A DNA stretch of 64,000 nucleotides from an uncultured Bacteroidota bacterium. GTDB taxonomy: Bacteria; Bacteroidota; Bacteroidia; Bacteroidales; P3. This document shows, piece after piece, positions 17,874-27,343 of this stretch. The stretch covers positions 190,552 to 254,551 of the forward strand of contig CADALO010000007.1 of assembly GCA_902788805.1 (NCBI GenBank), read 5' to 3'. The first letter of the stretch is position 1; each line of letters starts with the position of its first letter. Position numbers and translations under genes: made by a program. The notes under the pieces are model-generated. The model saw only the letters and a list, made by a program, of their open reading frames with translations, did not search any database and was not told the DNA's origin.

Positions 17874-17945
17874 CATCACACACCGTCCCTGCCGGTCGTG
17901 CAGCGTATTCCTTCGCCCTACAGCCGTCCTTGTACCATACCAACA

Positions 17946-18048
17946 CCGTTCGTTGTCCGATTGTTGTCCGTTTGTTGTCCGATTGTTGTTCGATTAATAA
18001 ACGGACAACAATCGGACAACGAGCGGACAACAATCGGACAACGAACGG
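17946..18048. repeat. 11-bp-periodic palindromic array C (TTGTCCGATTG units)
   Basis: Arms 17946-17992 and 18002-18048 (47 bases each) pair with three mismatches around the loop ATTAATAAA. Each arm is four head-to-tail 11-bp units TTGTCCGnTTG. The unit differs from arrays A and B (TTGTACAATAn), but the period, number of units, arm length and AT-rich loop agree. It lies in the 426-base gap between the macroglobulin and the response regulator; the rest of that gap is AT-rich with no recognised signal. Confidence 0.88.
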
Positions 18049-18299
18049 CTATGCTCCATATCAATCATTTCCAGGCCACATCTCCGCTACGTTGAAAACA
18101 AAAAACCTTTTGCAAGAAAAATCGACAAAATATTTTTAGCATAATAATGCTGAATATCAAACAAATGACAAATTTTAAGTTAATTTTTTTTTGAATTTTA
18201 ACAAAAACAAGCAATAAAAAGCAATTTTTTAAGTTAATGTCACTGAAAAAACAATAGGATGACATCCTCAAGATGCATCCAAATAACAATTGAACGATT

Positions 18300-18998
18300 A
18301 TGAACTTAGGAATTAAACTGTTAGTAGCCGAAGACGACCCCAATATGGCAATGATACTCAAAGTATATCTGACCCAGAAAGGGTATACCGTATTTCACGC
18401 CACAGACGGACAGCAAGCTCTCGACATCTACAAGGAAGGCAATGTCGACGCCTGCATCCTCGACGTTATGATGCCCGTCAAAGACGGTTTCACCGTGGCC
18501 AAAGAACTGCGACGCATCGACAAAAACATCCCAATCCTCTTCCTAACTGCCAAATCTCTTGAGGCCGACAAGCTCAAAGGCTTTGAAGTCGGCGCCGACG
18601 ACTACATCACCAAACCCTTCAGTATGGACGAACTGCTTGCACGCATCAACGCCACCATACGACGCTCTTTCGACGAAAACAAACCCGAGAACAACCAGTT
18701 CAATATCGGCAAATTCAAGTTTGACTACAACTACCAGACGCTAACCTTCGAAGGCAAAGAACCGCAAAGGCTCACCTCCAAGGAGAGCGAACTGCTGCGA
18801 CTCTTCTGCATCAACTTCAACCAACTCATCGACCGCTCAAGCACCCTGCAGAAAATCTGGAAGGACGACTCATACTTTGCCGCTCGCAGTATGGATGTCT
18901 ACATTACCAAACTGCGCAAGTACCTGAAGGACGACCCTGCAGTTCAGATTGTCAACGTCCACGGCGTTGGCTTCAAGCTCACTATCAAACAAGACTGA
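18300..18998 (+). CDS. Response regulator, OmpR/PhoB type
   Basis: A 232-residue two-component transcription regulator. The receiver domain (1-125) has the acidic pair EDD at 11-13, phospho-acceptor Asp55 in ILDVMMP and the conserved Lys in TKPF near 105. The C-terminal winged helix (~135-232) contains LTSKESELLRLF and VYITKLRKYL. No histidine kinase gene is adjacent, so it is an orphan in this window; in Bacteroidota the partner kinase is often elsewhere. It is followed after 14 bases by a metallo-hydrolase gene. Confidence 0.92.
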   Translation: MNLGIKLLVAEDDPNMAMILKVYLTQKGYTVFHATDGQQALDIYKEGNVDACILDVMMPVKDGFTVAKELRRIDKNIPILFLTAKSLEADKLKGFEVGADDYITKPFSMDELLARINATIRRSFDENKPENNQFNIGKFKFDYNYQTLTFEGKEPQRLTSKESELLRLFCINFNQLIDRSSTLQKIWKDDSYFAARSMDVYITKLRKYLKDDPAVQIVNVHGVGFKLTIKQD

Positions 18999-19012
18999 AA
19001 AGAGTATAAAGA

Positions 19013-19807
19013 GTGGTAATCACTTTTCTTGGAACAGGCACGTCGCAAGGAGTGCCGGTGATAGCCTGCAACTGCGCAGTCTGCCACTCGGACGACCAAC
19101 GCGACAAGCGGCTTCGCACCTCTGCTCTAATAACCGACAATGCCGGCAACAACATACTTGTCGACATCGGGCCGGATTTCAGGGCTCAGATGCTGACGCA
19201 CGATGTGCAGCACCTTGAAGCCATACTTATCACCCACGCCCACCGCGACCACGTCGGCGGCATAGACGACATACGCCCCTTCAACTGGGTGCAGCAACGC
19301 AATATGGACATCTATGCCAACAGCGAAGCCCTGCAGTCAATCAAGCACGACTATCACTATATATTCGACTACCACCAATACCCAGGCCTTCCCGAAGCTA
19401 CGCTGCACGACGTCAGCGACTGCAGGCCTTTCAAGGTGGGTCTTGTCATAGTCACCCCGATACGAGGTATGCACAAAGACCTCCCAGTACTCGGCTACAG
19501 ACTTGACGAACAGCAAGATGGCGCGGCGTCAACATCACTCGCCTACATTACCGATATGAATCACATAGAGCCCTCGGAGTTGCAAAAGCTCAAGGGGCTT
19601 GACCTGCTTGTGATCAACGCATTGAGGCAGAAACAGCATTTCTCGCACTTCTGTCTCGCTGAAGCCCTCGCCATCATTGGCCAGAGCCGTCCGCATAGGG
19701 CTTACCTCACACATATGAGCCACGAAATGGGCTTCCACAACGAAGTGGACGCCACACTTCCGGAAGGTGTGCATCTCGCATACGACAATCTGACAATCAA
19801 TATCTGA
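19013..19807 (+). CDS. Metallo-beta-lactamase fold hydrolase (PhnP-like)
   Basis: A 264-residue MBL-fold enzyme with metal motif THAHRDHVGG near 64-73, an N-terminal FLGTGTSQGVP strand-turn and a CxxCxxC-like pair (CNCAVC) typical of PhnP/RNase Z-related phosphodiesterases. Later His and Asp ligands lie in YLTHMSHEMG and YITDMNH. It may hydrolyse cyclic phosphodiesters. No phn genes are nearby. The start appears to be GTG 19013, because similarity begins immediately with VITFLGTGTS. It is 3 bases from the following glycosyltransferase. Confidence 0.87.
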   Translation: MVITFLGTGTSQGVPVIACNCAVCHSDDQRDKRLRTSALITDNAGNNILVDIGPDFRAQMLTHDVQHLEAILITHAHRDHVGGIDDIRPFNWVQQRNMDIYANSEALQSIKHDYHYIFDYHQYPGLPEATLHDVSDCRPFKVGLVIVTPIRGMHKDLPVLGYRLDEQQDGAASTSLAYITDMNHIEPSELQKLKGLDLLVINALRQKQHFSHFCLAEALAIIGQSRPHRAYLTHMSHEMGFHNEVDATLPEGVHLAYDNLTINI

Positions 19808-19810
19808 CAC

Positions 19811-20941
19811 TTGAGCCACAAACTTCATATAGTATCATTCAACGTCCCGTTTCCCGCCGACTATGGCGGTATTATCGACGTTTACTACCGCATCAAGGCT
19901 CTTCATAAGCTTGGCGTGGAAATCCACCTCCACACCTTCACCTACGGTCGTCCGGCAGCGCCCGAACTCGATGCCCTGTGCAGCAGCGTCACCTACTACC
20001 GCCGCCGGACAGGACTTCCCAGTGCACTTACAAAACGACCCTATATCGTTGAGTCGCGCGACAGCAAAAAGCTGATTGCCAATCTCTCTAAAGACAATGC
20101 ACCGATATTGCTCGAGGGGTTGCATTGCTGCTCGGTGCTCGAAGCCATCGACGGCAGTCGCATTATGGTTAGAGCCCACAACGTGGAACACGAGTATTAC
20201 TCGCGGCTCGCCGACGCCACCTCGTCGCTTTTCAGACGCATATACCTCCGTAGCGATGCCCGCAAGCTGGAGCGTTACGAACCCCTGCTGGCAAAGGCCG
20301 CCGCTGTCTTTGCCGTAACCGAAGCCGACGCAGCACATTTCCGTTCGATAGGCTGCAAAAACGTTCTGCTTATGCCATCCTCGCACGCCGACGACGAAGT
20401 TGTGTCGACACCCTCGCAACCCTTGCAGTCGGACGGCGTCTATGCACTCTACCACGCCGACCTCTCTGTGCCTGAGAATATAGAAGCAGTTACCTATCTG
20501 GCCGACAATATCTTTTCCAAATGCAGTCATAGGTTTGTCGTTGCCGGACGTAACCCCTCAAAAGCACTGAGCGACAAGCTGTCGCAACTGCCAAACGTAA
20601 CACTCAAGCCTAATCCAGACAACGAGACAATGCAGCGTCTCATTGCGCAAGCCCAAGTGCTGATAATGGTGACGCAAATGCCTACGGGATTGAAACTCAA
20701 GCTTCTCAATTCGCTTTATGCCGGTCGCCATTGCCTTGTGAACAGTGCGATGGTAGCAGGAACCGAACTTGGCAAGCTATGCACCGTAGCCGACAACGCC
20801 GACAGTCAGTTGCAGGCGCTGCAAAGCCTTATGGATTCACCCTTCACCCAACAGGACATCGACCGACGCCGCCAGCTGCTCGGCTCGCTCTACAGCAACG
20901 AAGCCAACGCGAGGATACTCATCTCGCAACTGGCAGATTGA
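19811..20941 (+). CDS. Glycosyltransferase, GT-B fold
   Basis: A 376-residue protein. The N-terminal domain starts KLHIVSFNVPFPADYGGIID, a typical GT4-like opening with a glycine turn. VRAHNVEHEYY near 115-125 and MPTGLKLKLLNSLYAGRH near 293 (donor-binding helix) support a GT1/GT4 glycosyltransferase. The only start in register is TTG 19811, three bases after the preceding stop, so translation is probably coupled. The sugar specificity is unknown. Confidence 0.83.
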   Translation: MSHKLHIVSFNVPFPADYGGIIDVYYRIKALHKLGVEIHLHTFTYGRPAAPELDALCSSVTYYRRRTGLPSALTKRPYIVESRDSKKLIANLSKDNAPILLEGLHCCSVLEAIDGSRIMVRAHNVEHEYYSRLADATSSLFRRIYLRSDARKLERYEPLLAKAAAVFAVTEADAAHFRSIGCKNVLLMPSSHADDEVVSTPSQPLQSDGVYALYHADLSVPENIEAVTYLADNIFSKCSHRFVVAGRNPSKALSDKLSQLPNVTLKPNPDNETMQRLIAQAQVLIMVTQMPTGLKLKLLNSLYAGRHCLVNSAMVAGTELGKLCTVADNADSQLQALQSLMDSPFTQQDIDRRRQLLGSLYSNEANARILISQLAD

Positions 20942-21018
20942 GTGCCGCTTCCGTTTAGCTTAAGACATATTTACAAATCCGGATTTTAAGATTAATTTAG
21001 ATTCCGTGCGTTTTTTAT

Positions 21019-21049
21019 TTTGTGCTTTGCAAAAAAAAGGCTATCTTTG
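21019..21049 (+). promoter_or_regulatory. Promoter of ppdK
   Basis: TTTG (21019-21022) and TATCTTTG (21042-21049) are separated by exactly 19 bases, a perfect match to the Bacteroidota primary promoter. The untranslated leader to ATG 21113 is about 60 bases and AT-rich. Confidence 0.85.
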
Positions 21050-21112
21050 CAAATTCATTACCGAAGGACAATTAATAATAATTATTTATAAATAAAATCT
21101 TTAGCAAAACTT

Positions 21113-23884
21113 ATGACAAAGTACGTTTACACTTTTGGAGGTAAAACTGCCGAAGGAAAGGCCGAGATGAAGAATTTGCTCGGCGGCAAAGGTGCCAATC
21201 TGGCTGAAATGTGTCTGCTCGGCCTGCCCGTTCCCGCAGGCTTGACGATCACCACAGAATGCTGCACTGCATACTACGCAAACAACTGCCAGCTGCCCAC
21301 CGGCTTGATAGAAGAGGTGTGGAAAGGAATGGAGAATGTTGAGAAAATTATGGGTATGAAATATGACGACCCCGAGAACCCGCTGCTCGTCAGCTGCCGT
21401 TCGGGTGCACGTAGCTCTATGCCCGGTATGATGGACACCGTCCTCAACATCGGCCTCAGCAGCAAGACTATCCCCGGTATGCTGAAAAAGACCAACAACC
21501 CCCGTTTCGTGTATGACTCGTACCGTCGTCTCATTATGATGTATGCCGACGTGGTGATGGAGAAATCGGAAGGTATCGAGCCCGCCGACGGCAAAGGCAT
21601 CCGCAAACAGCTGGACGATATGCTCGACGAATTCAAGGCCAAGAAAGGTTACAAGAGTGACACCGAGCTTACGGCCGACGATCTGAAGTTCCTTGCCGAG
21701 GAGTTCAAGAAAAAGGTGAAAGAGGTACTCGGCACCGAATTCCCCGATGATGCAAAAGCCCAGATGGAAGGCGGTATCAAGGCCGTCTTCAAAAGCTGGA
21801 ACGGCAAGAAGGCTATTGCCTACCGCAAGATTGAAGGTATTCCCGACGATTGGGGCACAGCAGTCAATGTCCAGGCAATGGTGTTCGGCAATATGGGCAA
21901 CACCAGCGCCACCGGCGTAGCTTTCACCCGCAACCCCGCCACCGGTGACAACCAGTTCTACGGTGAATGGTTGATCAACGCCCAAGGCGAAGATGTCGTT
22001 GCCGGTATTCGCACTCCCAACCCGCTGAATGACGACACCAAGAACGAGCAGAACAAGAACCTGCCTTCGATGCAGGAGCTTATGCCCGAAACATACAAGG
22101 AACTGTGCGATATCCGTCAGATTCTTGAGAAGAACTACCACGATATGCTCGACATTGAGTTCACCATCCAGGACGGCAAGCTCTATATGCTGCAATGCCG
22201 CGTTGGAAAGCGTACCGGTGTCGCTGCCCTCACTATGGCAATGGATATGCTGAAAGAAGGTCTCATTGACGAGAGCGAAGTTGTGATGCGCATATCACCT
22301 GCCCAGCTCGACGAGTTGCTGCACCCCATTCTCGACAGCACTGACGAGAAGAAACACGAGGTTCTGGCAAAAGGTCTGCCCGCAGGTCCTGGCGGCGCTG
22401 TCGGCGTAATAGCCCTCACCAGCGAGAAAGCCAAGGAATACCAGGCTGCCGGTGTTAAGAACATCCTCGTCCGTGAGGAAACCAACCCCGAGGATGTCGA
22501 GGGTATGCGTGCTGCCGACGGTATCCTTACCGCACGCGGCGGTATGACCAGCCACGCTGCTCTTGTGGCCCGTGGATGGGGCAAATGCTGCATCGTAGGA
22601 TGCGACGCCGTGAAGATCGAGATGGAGAAGGCTTCGGTAAAAACCGACCAATTCGGCAAAAAGAAAGTTAATGTCGAGGAACAGGGTACTGTCACCATCA
22701 ACGGCAAGGTGTTCCACGAAGGCGACCTGCTGAGCCTCAACGGTTCGAAAGGCTGGGTCTATGACGAGGAAGTCAAGATGATAAACGCCACCGAGAATCC
22801 GCTGTTCCAGCAGTTTATGAAGCTTGTCGACAAGTTCCGCAAGATGGGTGTCCGCACCAATGCCGACAACCCCGCCGATGCACAGAAGGCAATTGATTTC
22901 GGTGCAGAAGGTATCGGTCTGTTCCGTATCGAGCATATGTTCTACGGTGAGAACAGCGAGGTGCCTCTGGAGAAACTGCGCAATATGATTTTGGCCGACA
23001 ATCTTGAAGCACGTGTTGCTGCACTTGCAGAACTTGAGCCCTACGTACGCGAAAGTGCCAAAGGTACTTTGAAGGTTATGGATGGCAAGCCGCTCACCTT
23101 CCGTCTTATGGACCCCCCGCTGCACGAGTTTGTTCCCCAAACTGAAGAGAAACAGCGTGAGGTGGCTAAGGCTCGTGGCATTGAATTCGACAAACTGCAC
23201 GCTCGCATCGAGAGTATGCACGAAGTCAACCCGATGATGGGTCTGCGTGGTGTCCGTCTGGGTATCATCTATCCCGAAATCACCGAGATGCAGTTCCGTG
23301 CCCTCTTCAGCGCAACTGTGGAACTGATGAATGAAGGTTTCGATCCTCATCTCGAAATTATGGTTCCTCTTACAATCAATGCTGCTGAACTCAAACACCA
23401 GAAGGCACTTGCCGACCGTGTCAAGGAAGAAGTCGAGAAGAAATATGACAAGAAGTTTGAGTATAAATTCGGTACTATGATCGAGATTCCTCGTGCAGCC
23501 CTCGTTGCCAACCAGATTGCCGAGGTCGCCGAGTTTTTCAGCTTCGGTACAAACGACCTTACCCAGATGACCTTCGGCTTCAGCCGCGATGACGTCAATG
23601 CAATCGTGAAGACCTATGTCGACGAGAAGATCATCCCCGCCGACCCGTTCAACTGCTTCGACCGCGAGTGCGTGGGCGAATTGGTCAAGATCGGTATCGA
23701 GCGTGGCCGCTCAACCCGTCCTACTCTCAAATGCGGCGTCTGTGGCGAACACGGTGGTGACCCCACAGCTGCTGAATTCTTCTATAAAAATGGTATGACT
23801 TATGTAAGTTGCAGTCCCTTCCGCGTTCCCGTGGCACGACTTGCAGCTGCACAGGCCGCCATCAAGGAAGCAAGAGAGAAATAA
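21113..23884 (+). CDS. ppdK: Pyruvate, phosphate dikinase
   Basis: The enzyme interconverts pyruvate, ATP and phosphate with PEP, AMP and PPi. At 923 residues it is full length. The ATP-grasp N-domain has GGKGANLAEM near residue 25. The phospho-histidine swivel domain has GGMTSHAALVARGWGK near 475-490, with His in TSHAA. The C-terminal TIM barrel has FGTNDLTQMTFGFSRDD and the catalytic Cys in CGVCGEHGGDP near 874. In anaerobic Bacteroidota it gives a PPi-linked glycolytic step. It has its own strong promoter and a hairpin afterwards, and lies directly upstream of the hydrogenase gene group, with pckA on the other side. Confidence 0.97.
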   Translation: MTKYVYTFGGKTAEGKAEMKNLLGGKGANLAEMCLLGLPVPAGLTITTECCTAYYANNCQLPTGLIEEVWKGMENVEKIMGMKYDDPENPLLVSCRSGARSSMPGMMDTVLNIGLSSKTIPGMLKKTNNPRFVYDSYRRLIMMYADVVMEKSEGIEPADGKGIRKQLDDMLDEFKAKKGYKSDTELTADDLKFLAEEFKKKVKEVLGTEFPDDAKAQMEGGIKAVFKSWNGKKAIAYRKIEGIPDDWGTAVNVQAMVFGNMGNTSATGVAFTRNPATGDNQFYGEWLINAQGEDVVAGIRTPNPLNDDTKNEQNKNLPSMQELMPETYKELCDIRQILEKNYHDMLDIEFTIQDGKLYMLQCRVGKRTGVAALTMAMDMLKEGLIDESEVVMRISPAQLDELLHPILDSTDEKKHEVLAKGLPAGPGGAVGVIALTSEKAKEYQAAGVKNILVREETNPEDVEGMRAADGILTARGGMTSHAALVARGWGKCCIVGCDAVKIEMEKASVKTDQFGKKKVNVEEQGTVTINGKVFHEGDLLSLNGSKGWVYDEEVKMINATENPLFQQFMKLVDKFRKMGVRTNADNPADAQKAIDFGAEGIGLFRIEHMFYGENSEVPLEKLRNMILADNLEARVAALAELEPYVRESAKGTLKVMDGKPLTFRLMDPPLHEFVPQTEEKQREVAKARGIEFDKLHARIESMHEVNPMMGLRGVRLGIIYPEITEMQFRALFSATVELMNEGFDPHLEIMVPLTINAAELKHQKALADRVKEEVEKKYDKKFEYKFGTMIEIPRAALVANQIAEVAEFFSFGTNDLTQMTFGFSRDDVNAIVKTYVDEKIIPADPFNCFDRECVGELVKIGIERGRSTRPTLKCGVCGEHGGDPTAAEFFYKNGMTYVSCSPFRVPVARLAAAQAAIKEAREK

Positions 23885-23910
23885 AGCCGCAAAGCCGACT
23901 TATAAAATTT

Positions 23911-23957
23911 GAGTTTTTAAGCATTCGGCGATGTTTAATCCCGAATGCTTAAAACTT
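23911..23957 (+). terminator. Hairpin after ppdK
   Basis: TTTTAAGCATTCGG and CCGAATGCTTAAAA form a long stem around a 12-base loop just after the ppdK stop. The stem is AT-rich on its outside, so it acts as a terminator or 3' stabiliser and separates ppdK from the hydrogenase genes. Confidence 0.7.
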
Positions 23958-23989
23958 GAATAAATAATGAATAATAATACTCTATTAAA

Positions 23990-24289
23990 ATGACAATCAA
24001 AGTATGCGTTGGCAGTTCCTGCCACTTGAAAGGTTCCTACGATGTTATCGAAGCCTTCAAAGAGGTTCTGAAAAAATACGATGTTGAGGACCTTATCGAC
24101 CTGCAAGCCAGTTTCTGTCTGGGTCATTGCGCTACGGGTGTTACCGTGGAATGCGACGATTTGGAACCTGCTGAACGTGGCGCACAGGTTGAAGAAATCC
24201 CCGGAGGATTCCTCCTGCACAGCGTTAATGCAGGCAACGTGGAGGATTTGTTCGCCAAGGAAATCTACCCAAAACTATTTCTTAACTAA
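23990..24289 (+). CDS. Thioredoxin-like [2Fe-2S] ferredoxin (NuoE/HydC-like)
   Basis: A 99-residue protein with the four cysteines of the NuoE-type fold: CVGSSCHLKG (Cys 6 and 11) and CLGHCATG about 30 residues later. It should bind one [2Fe-2S] cluster and pass electrons in the cytoplasm. No NADH-binding NuoF-like subunit is present here, so it may serve the hydrogenases that follow or have a redox-sensing role. It is the first gene of a run ending with the group B hydrogenase, 25 bases before the sensory hydrogenase. Confidence 0.85.
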   Translation: MTIKVCVGSSCHLKGSYDVIEAFKEVLKKYDVEDLIDLQASFCLGHCATGVTVECDDLEPAERGAQVEEIPGGFLLHSVNAGNVEDLFAKEIYPKLFLN

Positions 24290-24314
24290 TTAACTAACTA
24301 ATAAATACAACATA

Positions 24315-26069
24315 ATGTCCGAGTATTTGGAATTTAAAACTGTTCAATGCAAGGACTGCTACCGCTGCCTACGTGAATGCCCTGTTAAAGCTATAGATAT
24401 AAAGAACCATCACGCGCAGATTATAGAGGAGCATTGCATCCTTTGCGGACATTGCACCAAAGTATGTCCACAACACGCCAAAATTGAACATAGTGAGCTG
24501 CCTGTGGTACGCGAGTTGCTTAAAAGTGGTGTCCGTATTGCAGCAACGGTTGCACCGTCTTTTATCAGCAGTCTCTGCCAGAAGGATTTCTCAATATTGC
24601 GTATTGCATTGGCAAAACTTGGTTTTGCCATTGTCGAGGAAACAGCTGTCGGCGCACAGGCCGTTACTGAAGAATACAAACGAGTGTTGGCAAGTGGTGA
24701 GATGCGCAACTTCATCACCTCCGCTTGCCCGGCTGCCTGTCGCCTGATTCAGATGTATTATCCCAAGGCGTTACCTTTTTTGGCACCTGTCGACTCTCCT
24801 ATGGTGGCCCACGCCAAGATGCTGCGTCGCAACGACCCCAACCTCAAGATTGTCTTCATCGGACCTTGCATTGCCAAAAAGCGTGAGGCCGACGAACACG
24901 CTATCGACGCCGTAATTACCTTTGATGAACTGCTGCAACTCTTCGAAGAACATAACATTGACCTCAACACCATCAATCGCTTGACGGTGTGTGACGACAA
25001 CACCGCTGCCAACCGTGCAAAGGCATATCCGGCCACACAAGGTATAATCCGTTCTTTCGACATTCTGCCTGAAGGCTACAAATATATGTCGGTAGACGGT
25101 GTTGACCGCATTGTCAATGTACTTGAAAATATTGAATCTATGGACAAGATGTTCATAGAGATGAATGTGTGCCCTGGAGGATGTATAAATGGTCCTTGCG
25201 CCATCGAACACGAAGGCGGTATTATCAGGGCCGAATCCGATATTGACAGCTATGTGGAACACGAAATGGCCACACGCAAGCACCAGCCTGCAGCTGATGC
25301 AGGCGTCTCGCTTGCCTATGCCCATCCGCGTCTGCGTGCAAAAAGCCGTCCCGCTTCTGAGAAGGAAATCGAAGAAGTTCTTCATCGCACAGGCAAGTTC
25401 ACCAAGGCCGATGAACTGGATTGCGGCGCTTGCGGATACCGCACCTGCCGCGAGAAAGCCTGGGCTGTTGTGAATGGATATGCCGACATCGACATCTGTC
25501 TGCCATATATGCGCAAACGTGCAGAGAGCCTAGCTGTTGACATTGTGCGCAATTCACCTGAAGGTGTGATGATTGTCGACCCCGATATGAACATCGTAGA
25601 CATCAATGTTTCCGCAATGAAGATGCTTGGACTAACCGGCAGACCTGAAAATGTAGTCGGTCGACCCGTGTCTGAAAGTTTCCAACCTATCGATTTCTAC
25701 AATTCATACACAAAAAAACAGCGCGTCGAAAACCCGCAACTCCATATAGCTGCTACCGACAGATACATCAGCCTTACCGTCAGCCTGTTGAGTGAACAGA
25801 ATCTGCTCTTTGGCTTGATGAAGGACATCTCCGAAATGGTTAATTACGACAAGAAGTTGGAAAAAGTCCGTATGGACACAATCTCTACCACCGACGACCT
25901 CATTATGAAACAGATGCGTGTGGCACAGGAGATTGCTTCGCTCTTGGGCGAAACCACTGCCGAAACAAAGGTGGCACTGCTCAAGCTCAAGAAAACCCTC
26001 TCCGACGGCCAGGGTGACTTGGGCATCGATGGAAGACCAACTGATTGGAAAACAGCTAAAATTGATTGA
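24315..26069 (+). CDS. Putative sensory [FeFe] hydrogenase with PAS domain (group C, HydS-like)
   Basis: A 584-residue protein. Two [4Fe-4S] motifs lie at Cys 12, 15, 18, 22 and 41, 44, 47, 51. The H-cluster domain is at ~75-330, with signatures TSACPA (L1, 135-140), GPCIAKK (L2, 183-189) and MNVCPGGC (L3, 283-290). A four-cysteine Fe-S domain follows (Cys 370, 373, 378, 395), then a PAS domain (~405-510) and a helical tail. In catalytic enzymes L1 reads TSCCP, where the first Cys relays protons; here it is Ala137, as known for sensory HydS of group C. The PAS domain and the adjacent phosphatase support a sensing role. No transmitter kinase is fused. Maturases HydE, HydF and HydG are not in the window. 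Confidence 0.9.
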   Translation: MSEYLEFKTVQCKDCYRCLRECPVKAIDIKNHHAQIIEEHCILCGHCTKVCPQHAKIEHSELPVVRELLKSGVRIAATVAPSFISSLCQKDFSILRIALAKLGFAIVEETAVGAQAVTEEYKRVLASGEMRNFITSACPAACRLIQMYYPKALPFLAPVDSPMVAHAKMLRRNDPNLKIVFIGPCIAKKREADEHAIDAVITFDELLQLFEEHNIDLNTINRLTVCDDNTAANRAKAYPATQGIIRSFDILPEGYKYMSVDGVDRIVNVLENIESMDKMFIEMNVCPGGCINGPCAIEHEGGIIRAESDIDSYVEHEMATRKHQPAADAGVSLAYAHPRLRAKSRPASEKEIEEVLHRTGKFTKADELDCGACGYRTCREKAWAVVNGYADIDICLPYMRKRAESLAVDIVRNSPEGVMIVDPDMNIVDINVSAMKMLGLTGRPENVVGRPVSESFQPIDFYNSYTKKQRVENPQLHIAATDRYISLTVSLLSEQNLLFGLMKDISEMVNYDKKLEKVRMDTISTTDDLIMKQMRVAQEIASLLGETTAETKVALLKLKKTLSDGQGDLGIDGRPTDWKTAKID

Positions 26070-26154
26070 TTGCTTGTATGTTTCAATGTTTGACGCTTGA
26101 CGGCAAAAAACAAACATAAATAAATAAAGCTAAAACAACATAACTTAAACAGAT

Positions 26155-27342
26155 ATGCAAGCAAACAATCAGACATCAACGATACCTCTCTGCGTCGACT
26201 ACGGCTACACCTCGCTCAACCACTATGGCGAGGAACTCTGTGGCGACAATGTTGAAATGTGTGTCAACGACGGTTGGACAACGCTTGTGCTGGCCGATGG
26301 ACTTGGTAGCGGCGTGAAAGCCAACATCCTTTCTACGTTGACAAGCAAGATCCTCTGCACAATGACCGCCGGCGGTGCCGATATGCAGGACTGTATCGAA
26401 ACCATCATTCAAACTCTGCCTGTATGCAAAGAACGTCAGGTGGCCTACAGCACCTTCTCGGTGATTCACGTCAATGATTACGGGAAAGGCCATCTCTTCG
26501 AATTTGACAACCCCGAAGCCATTTGGTACCACAACGGCCACACTGCCGATTTCTCCCGTGACGAGCTCGACATCTGTGGAAAAAAGGTCTACCACACCGA
26601 TTTGCAGCTTGAGTCAGGCGATATGGTCTTCGTGATGAGTGATGGAACCATTCACGCAGGCATAGGACAGATGCTTAATTTCGGATGGCAACGAAATGAA
26701 ATCAAAGAACATCTGGACCATTATATCGATGCACATATGTCTGCTCGTGCTGCCGCCTGCCTGTTGGCATCGGCCTGCAACGACCTTTACCTCGACCGTC
26801 CCGGCGACGATACGACTGTCGCTGCCGTTCGGCTGCATCCTCGATGCGAAGTCCACATAATGGTTGGGCCGCCGGTCGACAAGGAAAAAGATGCCGAATA
26901 CGTCCAAAACTTTATGCGCGGTGCCGACAAGCGCATCGTGTGTGGAGGCACAACTTCGCAGGTTGTGGCTCGTTGTCTTGGACGACAGCTGAAAACAAGT
27001 TTTGACTTTCCAGACAAAGAGGTGCCCCCCATTGGTTTTATCGACGGCATCGACCTCACTACTGAAGGTGTAATCACCTTGCGGCGACTGCTTTCGCTCT
27101 CTGAAAAATACGTGTCCGCCAAAGACCTCACCCCGAAAACCTATGCCAAGAAGGACGGCGGTTCGCTTTTGGCCAACATCATCTTCGAGGAGGCCACCCA
27201 CATCGTCTTCTTTGTCGGACAGAACGTCAACGCTGCCCATTCTGGACTGGACATCGACATCACAATGAAACTCAAGCTCGTCGAGCGGCTCGCCAGCAAC
27301 TTGCGCACGATGGGTAAGATAGTAACCGTAAATTACGATTAA
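26155..27342 (+). CDS. SpoIIE-type PP2C serine phosphatase
   Basis: A 395-residue protein. The first ~230 residues form a PP2C/SpoIIE phosphatase with metal-binding aspartates in GDNVEMC (Asp31) and LADGLGSG (Asp48), then MSDGTIHAG and PGDDTTVAAV. The remaining ~160 residues, with VCGGTTSQVVARCLGR, are an extra domain seen with these hydrogenase-linked phosphatases and of unknown role. Sitting between HydS-like and group B hydrogenase genes, it is probably the output of the sensor, acting on a phosphoprotein. It ends one base before the next start, which implies coupling. Confidence 0.88.
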   Translation: MQANNQTSTIPLCVDYGYTSLNHYGEELCGDNVEMCVNDGWTTLVLADGLGSGVKANILSTLTSKILCTMTAGGADMQDCIETIIQTLPVCKERQVAYSTFSVIHVNDYGKGHLFEFDNPEAIWYHNGHTADFSRDELDICGKKVYHTDLQLESGDMVFVMSDGTIHAGIGQMLNFGWQRNEIKEHLDHYIDAHMSARAAACLLASACNDLYLDRPGDDTTVAAVRLHPRCEVHIMVGPPVDKEKDAEYVQNFMRGADKRIVCGGTTSQVVARCLGRQLKTSFDFPDKEVPPIGFIDGIDLTTEGVITLRRLLSLSEKYVSAKDLTPKTYAKKDGGSLLANIIFEEATHIVFFVGQNVNAAHSGLDIDITMKLKLVERLASNLRTMGKIVTVNYD

Positions 27343-27343
27343 T

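Noticed and set aside
17654..18139. 161-codon plus-strand frame across the end of the macroglobulin gene
   Set aside because: It covers the palindromic array and the macroglobulin 3' end in another frame, with Arg/Thr-rich low complexity.
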